Below, piece by piece: positions 52,233 to 61,191 of a DNA stretch of 64,000 nucleotides (within the stretch, counting starts at the first letter, position 1; each line of letters opens with the position of its first letter). Where the stretch lies: NCBI RefSeq assembly GCF_006335145.1, contig NZ_VDMN01000001.1, positions 1,116,001-1,180,000 of the forward strand, given 5' to 3'. The position numbers and the translations under genes were made by a program. The notes under the pieces are model-generated. The model had not been told where the DNA came from and did not search any database. It saw nothing but the letters and a program-made list of their open reading frames with translations. The stretch is from Aliirhizobium smilacinae. Its GTDB lineage: Bacteria > Pseudomonadota > Alphaproteobacteria > Rhizobiales > Rhizobiaceae.

Positions 52233-52288
52233 ATGGCTGGCCCTCTCGCCAAATCCTTGTCCAGGCACTCTACGAGAGGGCCAGCCAT
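52233..52288 (+). promoter_or_regulatory. 16-bp perfect hairpin hiding an RBS and start codon
   Basis: ATGGCTGGCCCTCTCG (52233-52248) pairs perfectly with CGAGAGGGCCAGCCAT (52273-52288) across a 24-base loop. The right arm contains the GAGAGGG Shine-Dalgarno sequence and the first two bases of the ATG at 52287 of the next gene. Translation of that gene should be blocked while the stem is closed, as in a thermosensor or riboregulator. No T-run follows, so it is not a standard terminator. Confidence 0.6.
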
Positions 52289-52508
52289 GCAGGAAAACTT
52301 AAAAACTGCGAGATCTATGACCACCACAGCCGTCGTGCTTTATCTGATCGTGGCGAAAGCCTTTCTCATCCTGACGCTGATCGAAGGGGCATTCCGCAAC
52401 CTGCCCTGGACGACCGCACGTTTCTCCGGGCTGATGCTGTCGGCCGCATGGCCTGTGGTGATGCTAGCGGTCGCTTTTTCCAGCCGGCGGGCGAACCCGC
52501 GGGGCTGA
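52287..52508 (+). CDS. Small membrane protein under the start-site hairpin (73 aa)
   Basis: Starts MQENLKTARSMTTTAVVLYL and continues with two hydrophobic stretches (VVLYLIVAKAFLILTLIEG and GLMLSAAWPVVMLAVAF) and a basic end, so a two-helix membrane protein. The Shine-Dalgarno site GAGAGGG is within the hairpin. An in-frame ATG at 52317 would lie outside the stem and is an alternative start without a good ribosome site. No family recognised. It precedes the PLD gene by 81 bp. Confidence 0.6.
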   Translation: MQENLKTARSMTTTAVVLYLIVAKAFLILTLIEGAFRNLPWTTARFSGLMLSAAWPVVMLAVAFSSRRANPRG

Positions 52509-52589
52509 AGACCGCTTCGAAACCGTAGCAGGACAAAAACCGCGCCCTATATCGCACTGCGAAAGCAATCAGCGGCGGGCGACAGCATA

Positions 52590-54098
52590 ATGCAGAGCAT
52601 ATTGAAGGAAGGCGAAACCTGCTGGCGGATCGCCAAGGCGGACAGGCTTTCGATCATCATCGACGCGGCCGATTTCTTCCGTTTCGCCAAGAGCGCGATG
52701 AGCAAGGCGAAACGCTCGATCTATCTGATCGGCTGGGATTTCGACACGCGCATCGACCTCGTCCCCGGCAATGGCGACGACAGCAACAAGAAAGGCGAGT
52801 TGCCGGACCAGCTCGGCAAGTTTCTCAATGCGCTGGCCGAACGCAATGAAGAGCTCGATATCCGCATCCTCAAATGGGATATCGGGATGATCAATTCGAT
52901 CACCCGCGGCGAGACGCCGTTCTACATTCTCAAATGGATGTTCGACAAACGCATCCACCTGAAACTCGACGGCGCGCATCCGACGATTTCCGCCCACCAT
53001 ATGAAGCTGCTGGTGATCGACGACACGGTAGCCTTCTGCGGCGGGATCGACATGACGGTCGGCCGCTGGGACACGCGCGACCATACCGAGAAGGAGCCCT
53101 TGAGAAAATCGCCGATGGGCTTTGCGCAGGGACCATGGCACGACGCGACCAGCTGCCTTTCCGGCGAGGCGGCGAAGGCTCTGGGGCAAGTCGCCCGCAA
53201 TCGCTGGAAGCTTGCGACCGACGAGGAGCTTGAGCCGGAGGCCGGGTCTGGCGACGACACGCCATGGCCGGAGGGGCTCGAGGTCGGGTTCCGCGACATC
53301 TCGATCGGCATTGCCCGCACGGCCCCGGAATATGACGAGCGCAAACAGATCGTCGAGATCGAGACAGCCAAGCTTGCCATCATCGCGGCGGTGAAAAAGA
53401 CGCTTTACGTGGAGAGCCAGTATTTCGCCTCCCGCCGGATCGCCATGGCGATGGCGGAACGGCTGAAGGAGCCGGACGGGCCGGAGATCGTGCTGATCAA
53501 TCCGGAAGGCTGCGAGGGATATCTGGAAGCCAAGGCGATGGATTCGGCGCGCATCCGGCTGATGAAACTGGTGCAGGATGCCGACATCCATCACCGTTTC
53601 CGGCTTTATTATCCCGTCAACGCGGCACGCACGCCGATCTATGTGCATGCCAAGATGATGTATGCCGACGACCGGATCGTGAAGATCGGTTCGGCCAATC
53701 TCAACAACCGCTCGATGGGCTACGACACCGAATGCGACCTCATTCTGGAGGCGGAAGACGGACAGGAGGCGTTGCGCCAAAAAATCCTAGCGACTCGCGA
53801 CGATCTGATCGCCGAGCATCTGGGACGAGACATCCAGGAGGTGAGCGAGGCGATTGCGGCGCATGGCGGCTCGATCATCTCCGCAATCGAGGCGCTCAAC
53901 GGCGAGACCGGGCGCGGTCTCATCGCCGTGCCGATGCGCGAGCTGACAGCCGACGAAGAGATGTTCGCGGAGTCGGACATTGCCGATCCCGAGCGGCCAA
54001 CCGGGGTGCGCTATCGGGCGTCGCATTTCCTGCGGCAACGCTTCGGCCGGCGCGGCAGAGCGATCGAACAGGCTGCGGCAACGGCAAAGCAGCCTTGA
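52590..54098 (+). CDS. Phospholipase D-type phosphatidyltransferase
   Basis: 502 residues with two PLD (HKD) motifs: AHHMKLLVIDDTVAFCGGIDMTVGRWD and HAKMMYADDRIVKIGSANLNNRSMGYDTECDL. This matches the phosphatidylserine/cardiolipin synthase-like superfamily used in bacterial phospholipid synthesis or turnover. No membrane helices are visible, unlike most cardiolipin synthases, so it is probably a soluble or peripheral enzyme. Substrate unknown. Confidence 0.88.
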   Translation: MQSILKEGETCWRIAKADRLSIIIDAADFFRFAKSAMSKAKRSIYLIGWDFDTRIDLVPGNGDDSNKKGELPDQLGKFLNALAERNEELDIRILKWDIGMINSITRGETPFYILKWMFDKRIHLKLDGAHPTISAHHMKLLVIDDTVAFCGGIDMTVGRWDTRDHTEKEPLRKSPMGFAQGPWHDATSCLSGEAAKALGQVARNRWKLATDEELEPEAGSGDDTPWPEGLEVGFRDISIGIARTAPEYDERKQIVEIETAKLAIIAAVKKTLYVESQYFASRRIAMAMAERLKEPDGPEIVLINPEGCEGYLEAKAMDSARIRLMKLVQDADIHHRFRLYYPVNAARTPIYVHAKMMYADDRIVKIGSANLNNRSMGYDTECDLILEAEDGQEALRQKILATRDDLIAEHLGRDIQEVSEAIAAHGGSIISAIEALNGETGRGLIAVPMRELTADEEMFAESDIADPERPTGVRYRASHFLRQRFGRRGRAIEQAAATAKQP

Positions 54099-54190
54099 CG
54101 GACGGCCGCTAATATCCCGCGCTGCCTCATGCTCGCCACGGAAAACCGTCACATCTTCTGTTGCAAGCCAATCGCCAGCAAGGAGAGGTC

Positions 54191-55237
54191 ATGAACCAAA
54201 CTTCTGGAACAAAACCCCGGATCGAGTGGCTGGACATTGCCAAAGGCGGCTCGATCGTGTGTGTCGCGGTGTTTCATTCGACGCTTTACATGAAGGCGAA
54301 CGGGTTCGATCCCAAACTCGCCGCAGCCCTGAACGAGCTGCTGACGCCGATCCGGATGCCGATGTTCTTCACGATCTCAGGCATTCTAGGGGCCGGCGTT
54401 CTGAAGCGAGAATGGCGTTCGCTATTTGCCAGGCAGATCTGGACATTCGCCTATCTCTTCGCGCTCTGGAGCCTCATCCGGTGGTTTTATTTCCGGAATG
54501 TGCAGGACAATGTCATCGTCAAGACCGAAGGCGATACACTGAGCGAACTCGCAACCATGTGGATCATGCCGGAAAGCGGCCTGTGGTTCATATGGGCGCT
54601 GGCGATCTTCTTTGTCATCGGGCGTCTTTTCGCTAACGCGCGATTGCTTGCCATCGGCATTTCACTGACGTTGGCGGCCATGACATGGGCCGGGGTAATA
54701 CAGCCGGGCAATTTCGTGCACCGCAATGTTTTGGTCTATCTGCCGTTCTTTTTGTGCGGGCTCTATTTCGGCAAACCGATCGTCAGCAGGCTTGCGGAGC
54801 GGCCGGTCGTGATCGGGATCGCGGCCGCTATCGCCTTCGTGCTGCTGAAATTGGGCCTGATGCCGCTCTTGGGTGGCGGACTGGACTACGCGGCCGCCGC
54901 CATTCTTCTGTCCGTGTCCGGGCTGATGCTCGGCTGCACGGTCGCAATCGGCCTCGGCCAGCTGTGGCCGAGATACAATCCGATCGCCTATATCGGGCGC
55001 AATACGCTGCCGATCTATGTCACTCATGTGTTGCTGATCTCGGCTCTTTCGGCATTTCTTGCGCGTTCGCTGCCGCATAATGCCGGTTTCGCCCATGCCG
55101 GCGTCCTGTTTCTAATCGCCATTTCGCTGAGCGTTCCTCTTATGCTTCGCGCCGGCGCGGACAAGATGCAGGCGTGGTGGATCTATCAGGCACCGAAAAT
55201 GGCGGTCCAGCCGCAAGCACGGCGGGTGGGCTCATAA
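54191..55237 (+). CDS. Acyltransferase family 3 membrane protein
   Basis: 348 residues with about ten membrane helices. The opening RIEWLDIAKGGSIVCVAVFHST is the acyltransferase_3 signature with its catalytic His, and TPIRMPMFFTISGILG follows. Members acylate exported sugars or glycans (OpgC, NodX, OafA). It ends FVT... IYVTHVLLISALSAFLARS. AGGAGAGGTC lies right before the ATG. The target is unknown; no polysaccharide cluster is adjacent. The stop overlaps the convergent LysR gene by 6 bp. Confidence 0.88.
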   Translation: MNQTSGTKPRIEWLDIAKGGSIVCVAVFHSTLYMKANGFDPKLAAALNELLTPIRMPMFFTISGILGAGVLKREWRSLFARQIWTFAYLFALWSLIRWFYFRNVQDNVIVKTEGDTLSELATMWIMPESGLWFIWALAIFFVIGRLFANARLLAIGISLTLAAMTWAGVIQPGNFVHRNVLVYLPFFLCGLYFGKPIVSRLAERPVVIGIAAAIAFVLLKLGLMPLLGGGLDYAAAAILLSVSGLMLGCTVAIGLGQLWPRYNPIAYIGRNTLPIYVTHVLLISALSAFLARSLPHNAGFAHAGVLFLIAISLSVPLMLRAGADKMQAWWIYQAPKMAVQPQARRVGS

Positions 55238-56125
55238 CCGTTCGGCAAGGAAATCGATAAACGCACGAATGCGTACGGCCAGATGATCGTGGCCGGCGTA
55301 AACGGCGTGAATTTCCTCGATGTCCTCGGGATTAAAATCCTCCAGGATCGGAACAAGGCGGCCGGCCTCGATATCCGGCTCGACGTGGAAACGGCCGACC
55401 CGGCCGATGCCGAGGCCATCGATGCAGAACTGGCGGATGATCGAGCCGGAGCTGGCCTTCAGACTGCCCGAGACGGGGCGTGCATCGATTTGGCCGGTCT
55501 TCGGATCGCGAAACGGCCAGCCCTCCACGGCGCGGCGGAAATTGAAGTTGATGCAATTGTGACCGTCGAGCTCTGCCGGCGTCTTCGGCAGTCCGTGTTC
55601 GGCGAGATAGGCCGGCGATGCCATCACCACCTGCCGAGTCTGGCCGAGCTTGCGTGCCATCAGCGACGAGTCGCGCAACGCGCCGTGGCGGATGGCGATA
55701 TCGACGCGCTCGCGAATGAGATCGACCATATCGTCGGTCAGCGTGATGTCGAGCTGGACATCCGGGAAGAGTTTTTGGAATTCTCGCGTCATCGGCAGGA
55801 TGTAGCGTTCGCCGAAACCGACCGAGGCATTGACCGATAGCGGGCCGCGCGGCAGCGCCCGCCCGCCGCCGGAGACGATCTCCTCCGTATCGGCAATCTC
55901 GGCCAGAATGCGCGAGGCACGCGCCAGATAGGTCTCGCCCTCCGGCGTCAGTTGCAACGTGCGGGTGGAGCGCACGACAAGCCGCGTGCCGAGCCTGTCT
56001 TCCAGCCGCGTAACCAGCTTGCTGACCGCCGATGGCGACAGCTGTAACTTCCGCCCGGCCGCCGAAAAGCTCTTCAGCTCGGCAGCGAGGACGAAAACTT
56101 CCATTTCTCCGGCTCGGTTGTCCAT
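55232..56125 (-). CDS. LysR family transcriptional regulator
   Basis: 297 residues: HTH (MEVFVLAAELKSFSAAGRKLQLSPSAVSKLVTRLEDRLGTRLVVRSTRTLQLTPEGETYL) and effector domain of the CrgA/DmlR type (SVNASVGFGERYILPMTREFQKLFPDVQLDITLTDDMVDLIRERVDIAIRHG). ATG at 56125 is in the position typical for the family. Divergent from the MFS exporter at 56312, and so probably its regulator and that of the two aldo-keto reductases. Confidence 0.92.
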   Translation of the reverse strand: MDNRAGEMEVFVLAAELKSFSAAGRKLQLSPSAVSKLVTRLEDRLGTRLVVRSTRTLQLTPEGETYLARASRILAEIADTEEIVSGGGRALPRGPLSVNASVGFGERYILPMTREFQKLFPDVQLDITLTDDMVDLIRERVDIAIRHGALRDSSLMARKLGQTRQVVMASPAYLAEHGLPKTPAELDGHNCINFNFRRAVEGWPFRDPKTGQIDARPVSGSLKASSGSIIRQFCIDGLGIGRVGRFHVEPDIEAGRLVPILEDFNPEDIEEIHAVYAGHDHLAVRIRAFIDFLAERL

Positions 56126-56311
56126 TTCGCTGTCCTGTTTCAGTTTCTTATCATAACCGGCGTGCCGCAACGCCCCCCGCTGCCCTTCCTGTGACTTGAA
56201 TTCACAAATGATTATCCACCTATGCCGCTACACAGACAAGTGGCTGGCGACGATATTGCGGCGCATCGAACAACACCTCTCCTCCCAAGGGATCAGGACA
56301 AGGATACCCCA

Positions 56312-57487
56312 ATGCCTCTCGCTCTTTACGCGTTGACGGCCGTAGCCTTCGGCATCGGCGTCACGGAATTCGTCATCATGGGTTTGCTGATCGATGTCAG
56401 CAAGGATCTTGGCGTCTCGATCTCCGCTGCCGGGCTGCTGATTTCCGGTTATGCGCTCGGAGTCGTCATCGGCGCGCCGATCCTCGGCGCCATTTCCGGC
56501 AAGTGGTCGAAGAAGACCCTGCTGATGGCGCTGATGGTGGTGTTCACCGTCGGTAATCTCGCCTGTGCCATTGCGCCCGACTACTGGACGCTGATGGGCG
56601 CACGGGTGCTGACCGCATTCGCGCATGCCTCCTTCTTCGGCGTCGGTTCGGTGGTCGCCACCGGTCTCGTTGCGCCGAACAAGAAGGCTTCCGCCATCGC
56701 CATCATGTTTACCGGCCTGACCGTCGCCAACATTCTCGGCGTACCTTTCGGAACATGGCTGGGCCAGGCTTATGGCTGGCGCTCGACCTTCTTTGCCGTG
56801 ACGCTGATCGGTATTGCAGCGCTTGCCGTCATCGCGCTGCTGGTGCCAAAGGACAAGCCGTCGGATGTGCAGGAGGAAAGCTCGCAGGGTATTGCTGCCG
56901 TGCTCGGTCGTCGTGCGGTTCTTCTCGGCCTGTTGACAACCGTGCTTTCGTGGGTGGGCGTATTTGCCGGCTTCACCTATATAGCGCCTATTCTGACCGA
57001 GATCACCGGCTTTTCCGAAGCTGCGGTTTCGCCGATCCTGCTCGTCTTCGGTGGTGGCCTCGTCGTCGGCAACCTTGCAGGCGGTTGGCTGGCTGACCGG
57101 CATCTGATGCCGACGATCATTGGCAGCCTTATTGCTCTCGCCGTCGTTCTGCTCGCCATGACCGCCGCGATCCACCAGCCGGTGCTTGCCGTGATCGCCA
57201 TCGGGCTTTTCGGGGCCGCAGCCTTCGCCACCGTCGCACCGCTGCAGATGTGGGTGCTGCAAAAGGCCGAAGGTGCGGGCCAGGGACTGGCATCCTCCTT
57301 CAACATCGCCGCCTTCAATCTCGGCAATGCGATCGGTGCCTGGCTTGGTGGCGCCGTCATCGACCATGGCCCCGGTCTCGGCGCGGTGACTTTCGTCGCC
57401 GGTCTCGTTCCGATCGCAGCCCTTGCCGTGGCGCTTGTCGCCATCCGCCTGGACAAGCCCGCCGTTCAGCTTTCGCCCGCCGAATAA
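56312..57487 (+). CDS. MFS exporter, AraJ/YdhP-like
   Basis: 391 residues, twelve membrane helices: MPLALYALTAVAFGIGVTEFVIMGLLIDVSKDLGVSISAAGLLISGYALGVVIGAPIL, then the family motif SGKWSKKTLLMALM. The group exports arabinose, drugs or other small molecules; substrate unknown. It is the first gene of a likely unit MFS - aldo-keto reductase (22 bp later) and possibly the second reductase at 58691. A divergent LysR gene probably controls it. Confidence 0.9.
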   Translation: MPLALYALTAVAFGIGVTEFVIMGLLIDVSKDLGVSISAAGLLISGYALGVVIGAPILGAISGKWSKKTLLMALMVVFTVGNLACAIAPDYWTLMGARVLTAFAHASFFGVGSVVATGLVAPNKKASAIAIMFTGLTVANILGVPFGTWLGQAYGWRSTFFAVTLIGIAALAVIALLVPKDKPSDVQEESSQGIAAVLGRRAVLLGLLTTVLSWVGVFAGFTYIAPILTEITGFSEAAVSPILLVFGGGLVVGNLAGGWLADRHLMPTIIGSLIALAVVLLAMTAAIHQPVLAVIAIGLFGAAAFATVAPLQMWVLQKAEGAGQGLASSFNIAAFNLGNAIGAWLGGAVIDHGPGLGAVTFVAGLVPIAALAVALVAIRLDKPAVQLSPAE

Positions 57488-57509
57488 CCGTCCAAAAAGG
57501 ATAATGGTC

Positions 57510-58547
57510 ATGGACTATCGTACACTTGGAAAATCCGGCCTGAAAGTGCCGGTCCTCTCCTTCGGCGCCGGCACTTTCGGCGGGTCAGGCCCGCTGTTCA
57601 GCGCCTGGGGCACGACCGATGTCACGGAGGCCCGCCGGCTGGTCGACATCTGCCTCGAAGCGGGCGTCAACCTGTTCGACACGGCCGACGTCTATTCCAG
57701 CGGCGCTTCCGAAGAGGTGCTCGGACAGGCGATCAAAGGGCGACGTGACGAGGTGCTGATCTCCACCAAGGCCAGCCTGCCGACGGGAGACGGGCCGAAC
57801 GACTGGGGTTCGTCGCGCTCGCGCCTGATCGGTGCCATCGAAAAGTCGCTGAAGCGGCTCGGTACCGACCATATCGACATCTTTCAGCTGCATGCCTTCG
57901 ATGCCTCGACACCGGTGGAGGAAGTGGTCTCGACGCTCGACCGGCTGGTGAGCGACGGCAAGCTGCGTTATATCGGCGTTTCCAATTTCTCCGGCTGGCA
58001 GATCATGAAATCGCTGGCGGCGGCGGAAAAGAACGGCTGGACACGGTATGTCGCCAATCAGGTCTATTATTCGCTGATCGGCCGCGATTACGAATGGGAC
58101 CTGATGCCTTTGGGTGAAGATCAGGGGCTCGGCGCGCTGGTGTGGAGCCCGCTCGGCTGGGGCAGGCTCACCGGCAAGATCAGCCGTTCCAAGCCGATCC
58201 CGGCAGGAAGCCGACTGCACGAGACGGCAAGTTTCGGTCCACCGGTGAAGGACGAGTATTTCTACCGGGTCATCGATGCACTGGAAGAGGTTGCCGCGGA
58301 AGCGGGAAAGACCGTGCCGCAGGTGGCGATCAACTGGCTGATTTCGCGGCCGACCGTTTCCTCCGTCATCATCGGCGCCCGCAACGAGGAACAGCTGCGG
58401 CAAAACCTCGGCTCGGTCGGCTGGTCGCTGACGCAGGAGCAGATTGCTAAGCTGGACGCGGCAAGCGCCGTCACCGCGCCTTATCCGCATTTCCCCTATT
58501 ACCGGCAGGAAGGGTTTTCCCGCCTCAATCCGCCGCTCGCCGGCTGA
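57510..58547 (+). CDS. Aldo-keto reductase
   Basis: 345 residues, (beta/alpha)8 barrel of the AKR family: catalytic tetrad parts are seen in NLFDTADVYSSGASEEVLG (Asp, Tyr), LISTKASLPTGDGPNDW (Lys) and IDIFQLHAFD (His). C-terminal cofactor binding resembles AKR11/12 type (VIIGARNEEQLRQNLGSVGW). NADPH-dependent reduction of an aldehyde or ketone is expected. ATG at 57510 is 9 bp after AAGG, better than the ATG at 57504. Confidence 0.9.
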   Translation: MDYRTLGKSGLKVPVLSFGAGTFGGSGPLFSAWGTTDVTEARRLVDICLEAGVNLFDTADVYSSGASEEVLGQAIKGRRDEVLISTKASLPTGDGPNDWGSSRSRLIGAIEKSLKRLGTDHIDIFQLHAFDASTPVEEVVSTLDRLVSDGKLRYIGVSNFSGWQIMKSLAAAEKNGWTRYVANQVYYSLIGRDYEWDLMPLGEDQGLGALVWSPLGWGRLTGKISRSKPIPAGSRLHETASFGPPVKDEYFYRVIDALEEVAAEAGKTVPQVAINWLISRPTVSSVIIGARNEEQLRQNLGSVGWSLTQEQIAKLDAASAVTAPYPHFPYYRQEGFSRLNPPLAG

Positions 58548-58690
58548 TCACGATCAAAAGAATAGGTTGCGAGATAACCAAAGTGTCACAAGATCTTGCA
58601 GTTGATCCCGCCGCCAAACGGCCCATGTAAAAGAAGTCCAATTCTGCCCGGCATATCCGCTGGGCATTTTCCCCTCAAAAGGAGCATTTC

Positions 58691-59518
58691 ATGTTCGACG
58701 TCAGCGCAAACGGCGCAAATATTCCCGCTCTCGGTTTCGGTACGTTCCGCATGCCGGATACCGATGTTCATCGCATCCTGCCGGAAGCCCTGAAGCTCGG
58801 TTTCCGCCATGTCGATACGGCGCAGATCTACAAGAACGAACAGGCCGTCGGTGACGTCCTCTCCTCGTCCGGCATCGCCCGCCCCGACATCTTTCTCACC
58901 ACCAAAGTCTGGGTGGACCGCGTCGACCATGAGGCGTTCATCGCTTCGGTGGATGAAAGCCTTACCAAGCTGAAAACTGATTATGTCGACCTTCTGCTGC
59001 TACACTGGCCGCAGAGCGAGATGCCGCTGGCCGACCGGATCGGCGCTTTGAACGAGCTGAAAAAGTCCGGCAAAGTGAAGAATATCGGCGTTTCCAACTT
59101 CTCGACCGCTCTGATGGCCGAGGCGGTGAAGCTGTCCGACGCGCCGATCGTCAATAACCAGATCGAGTACCATCCTTATATCGACCAGACGAAGGTGCTC
59201 GCCGAAGCGGCGAAAACCGGCATGTCGGTGACTGCCTATTACCTGATGGCCGATGGTGCCGTGCCGAAGGACGAAGTGCTGAAGGATATCGGCGCCAAGC
59301 ACGGCAAGACCGCCGCACAGGTGGTGCTGCGCTGGGCCGTGCAGCAGAAGGATGTGATCGCACTGTCGAAGACCGCCACCGAAAGCCGGTTGCCGGAAAA
59401 CTTCGACATTTTCGACTTCGCGCTGTCGGAAGACGAGATGGCAGCCGTCCACAAGCTTGCCCGTCCGGACGGCCGTATCGTCAATCCGGGGCATCTGGCG
59501 CCGGAATGGGATAAATAA
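58691..59518 (+). CDS. Aldo-keto reductase, 2,5-diketo-D-gluconate reductase type
   Basis: 275 residues. AKR5-like: IPALGFGTFRMPDTDVHRILPEALKLGFRHVDTAQIYKNEQAVGDVL (Asp, Tyr), FLTTKVWVDRV (Lys), DLLLLHWPQSEMPL (His) and the cofactor region IALSKTATESRLPENFDIFDF. AAAAGGAG precedes the ATG. It reduces sugar-like or small aldehydes or ketones with NADPH. It is distinct from the aldo-keto reductase at 57510 (a different subfamily) and 143 bp downstream of it. Confidence 0.9.
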   Translation: MFDVSANGANIPALGFGTFRMPDTDVHRILPEALKLGFRHVDTAQIYKNEQAVGDVLSSSGIARPDIFLTTKVWVDRVDHEAFIASVDESLTKLKTDYVDLLLLHWPQSEMPLADRIGALNELKKSGKVKNIGVSNFSTALMAEAVKLSDAPIVNNQIEYHPYIDQTKVLAEAAKTGMSVTAYYLMADGAVPKDEVLKDIGAKHGKTAAQVVLRWAVQQKDVIALSKTATESRLPENFDIFDFALSEDEMAAVHKLARPDGRIVNPGHLAPEWDK

Positions 59519-59702
59519 AACTGCTTTTCTGATCATTGTCGCGGGATGGGTGGAAAACCACCCGTCCCGTTTGGCATTTGGGAAAGAAACCACCCATGCG
59601 AGCCGTGATCGGCCATTATTGCGCCTGACTGTTTCGGTCAATCATTGCCTCCCCCGGCCATCGCCATAATTTTCGAGCGGGCTGGAGAAGGAGGAGTTTT
59701 CC

Positions 59703-61010
59703 ATGCTTTTCAGGATCTTATTGATATCGGCGGCAGTGATCGCCACGACAACCCTGCCTGCTGCGGCACAAAAGCGGGGTGCCGAACCGGCGCCGAAGGA
59801 TTGCCCGAAGGCTCTGCCATCAGGCACGGAATGTTTTGCCGGGCAGGACATGCGGGGCGCCTATTACTGGATCGCCAAGCCGAAGAACTGGAACGGCGTG
59901 CTGGTCGTGCATGCGCATGGCGGGCCGCGGACGGCTAAGCCGAAGGCCGACGATCCGGTGGAGGATCTGGAGCGTTTTGCCGTGACCGTTCAGGAAGGAT
60001 ATGCCTGGGCCGGCTCCAACTATCGCCGGCAGGGTTACGGCGTGCGCATGGCGGCGGCGGATACCGACAATGTGCGGCGCATTGCCGAACGATTGCTCGG
60101 GCAACCGAAGACGGTTCTGCTGCATGGTCAATCCTGGGGTGGCAATGTGGCGGCCAAGACGGCGGAACTTTATGCACTCGACTGGCGCGGCCATAAAAAT
60201 TACGACGGCGTGGTGCTGACCAGCGGGCTGCTTGCCGGGGGAAGCCGCGGATATGATTTCCGTGCCGATCTGCGCGCCGTCTATCAATATTACTGCAAGA
60301 ACCATCCGCGTGCCGACGAGGTGCAATACCCGGTCTGGCAGGGCCTGCCCAAAGGGGCGTCGATGAAGCGGGACGAGCTGGAAAAACGTGTCGACGAATG
60401 CACCGGACTTTCGCTCGCCAAGGACAAACGCTCACCGGAGCAGGCGAAAAACCTCGCCAATATTCTTGCCGTGACGAAAGTGCCGGAAAAGACGCTTGTT
60501 GCGCATCTCGCCTGGGCGACGGGGCTGTTTCAGGACATCGTCTGGAGACGGATGGACGGCAAGAATCCGTTCGACAATTCGCAGGTCCAGTACAAGGGTT
60601 CGGATGACGATGCGGCGCTGAACAAGGGCGTCGAACGGTTCAAGGCCGATCCGGGAGCGCGACGAGCAATGGCCTATGATGCAGATCTGACCGGCCAGAT
60701 TGCCCTGCCGACGATCACGCTGCATGCCAAGGACGACCCAACGGTGTTCGTCAACCACGAGGCGATCTATCGCCAGACGGTGGAACGTGCCGGCAATGGC
60801 GACCTGCTGCAGCAGAACTTTTCCGACGAGGCGGAGCATTCGATACTCTCTACACCGCAATATGCGGCGCTTTTTTCCGCCATGCTGAGCTGGATCGACA
60901 AGGGGGACAAGCCCACGAAGCAGTCGGTTGCGGCGCTCTGCGAGGAGAAGCGCAAGAGTTATGACGACCCGTGCAAGCTGCTGCCGGATTTCGAGCCGAC
61001 GGTGGAATAG
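59703..61010 (+). CDS. Exported alpha/beta hydrolase
   Basis: 435 residues. A Sec signal peptide (LLISAAVIATTTLPAAAQ) precedes an alpha/beta-hydrolase domain: WNGVLVVHAHGGP, nucleophile LLHGQSWGGNVAAK, acid TLHAKDDPTVFVNHEAIY and histidine FSDEAEHSILS. Two cysteine pairs (CPKALPSGTECF and the C-terminal CEEKRKSYDDPC) suggest disulfides in the periplasm. Relatives are peptidases or esterases; substrate unknown. Confidence 0.82.
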   Translation: MLFRILLISAAVIATTTLPAAAQKRGAEPAPKDCPKALPSGTECFAGQDMRGAYYWIAKPKNWNGVLVVHAHGGPRTAKPKADDPVEDLERFAVTVQEGYAWAGSNYRRQGYGVRMAAADTDNVRRIAERLLGQPKTVLLHGQSWGGNVAAKTAELYALDWRGHKNYDGVVLTSGLLAGGSRGYDFRADLRAVYQYYCKNHPRADEVQYPVWQGLPKGASMKRDELEKRVDECTGLSLAKDKRSPEQAKNLANILAVTKVPEKTLVAHLAWATGLFQDIVWRRMDGKNPFDNSQVQYKGSDDDAALNKGVERFKADPGARRAMAYDADLTGQIALPTITLHAKDDPTVFVNHEAIYRQTVERAGNGDLLQQNFSDEAEHSILSTPQYAALFSAMLSWIDKGDKPTKQSVAALCEEKRKSYDDPCKLLPDFEPTVE

Positions 61011-61039
61011 AAGCGCTCTTCCGGGCGTTTAGAGGATTG

Positions 61040-61145
61040 CCCCTCTCCCCGCTCGCGGGGAGAGGGGACGTGCCCTACGCAAAGACTGCTGCACCTGGTA
61101 AAACGGTGCGGCGTATCCCTTCTCCCCGTCAGAACGGGGAGAAGG
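61040..61145. repeat. Double-hairpin intergenic repeat (REP-like)
   Basis: Two separate perfect stems: CCCCTCTCCCCG with CGGGGAGAGGGG (61040-61067) and CCTTCTCCCCGT with ACGGGGAGAAGG (61118-61145), about 50 bp apart. This is the common palindromic unit scattered between genes in rhizobia and agrobacteria (from memory). It separates convergent genes and may help end both transcripts. Confidence 0.7.
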
Positions 61146-61191
61146 TGGCGGCAGCCGGATGAGGGGCGGCCAAGATTAGCCGACGCCATCG

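Noticed and set aside
56228..57511. Open frame opposite the MFS exporter
   Set aside because: His/Asp/Gly-rich antisense frame; the sense strand encodes a canonical twelve-helix transporter.
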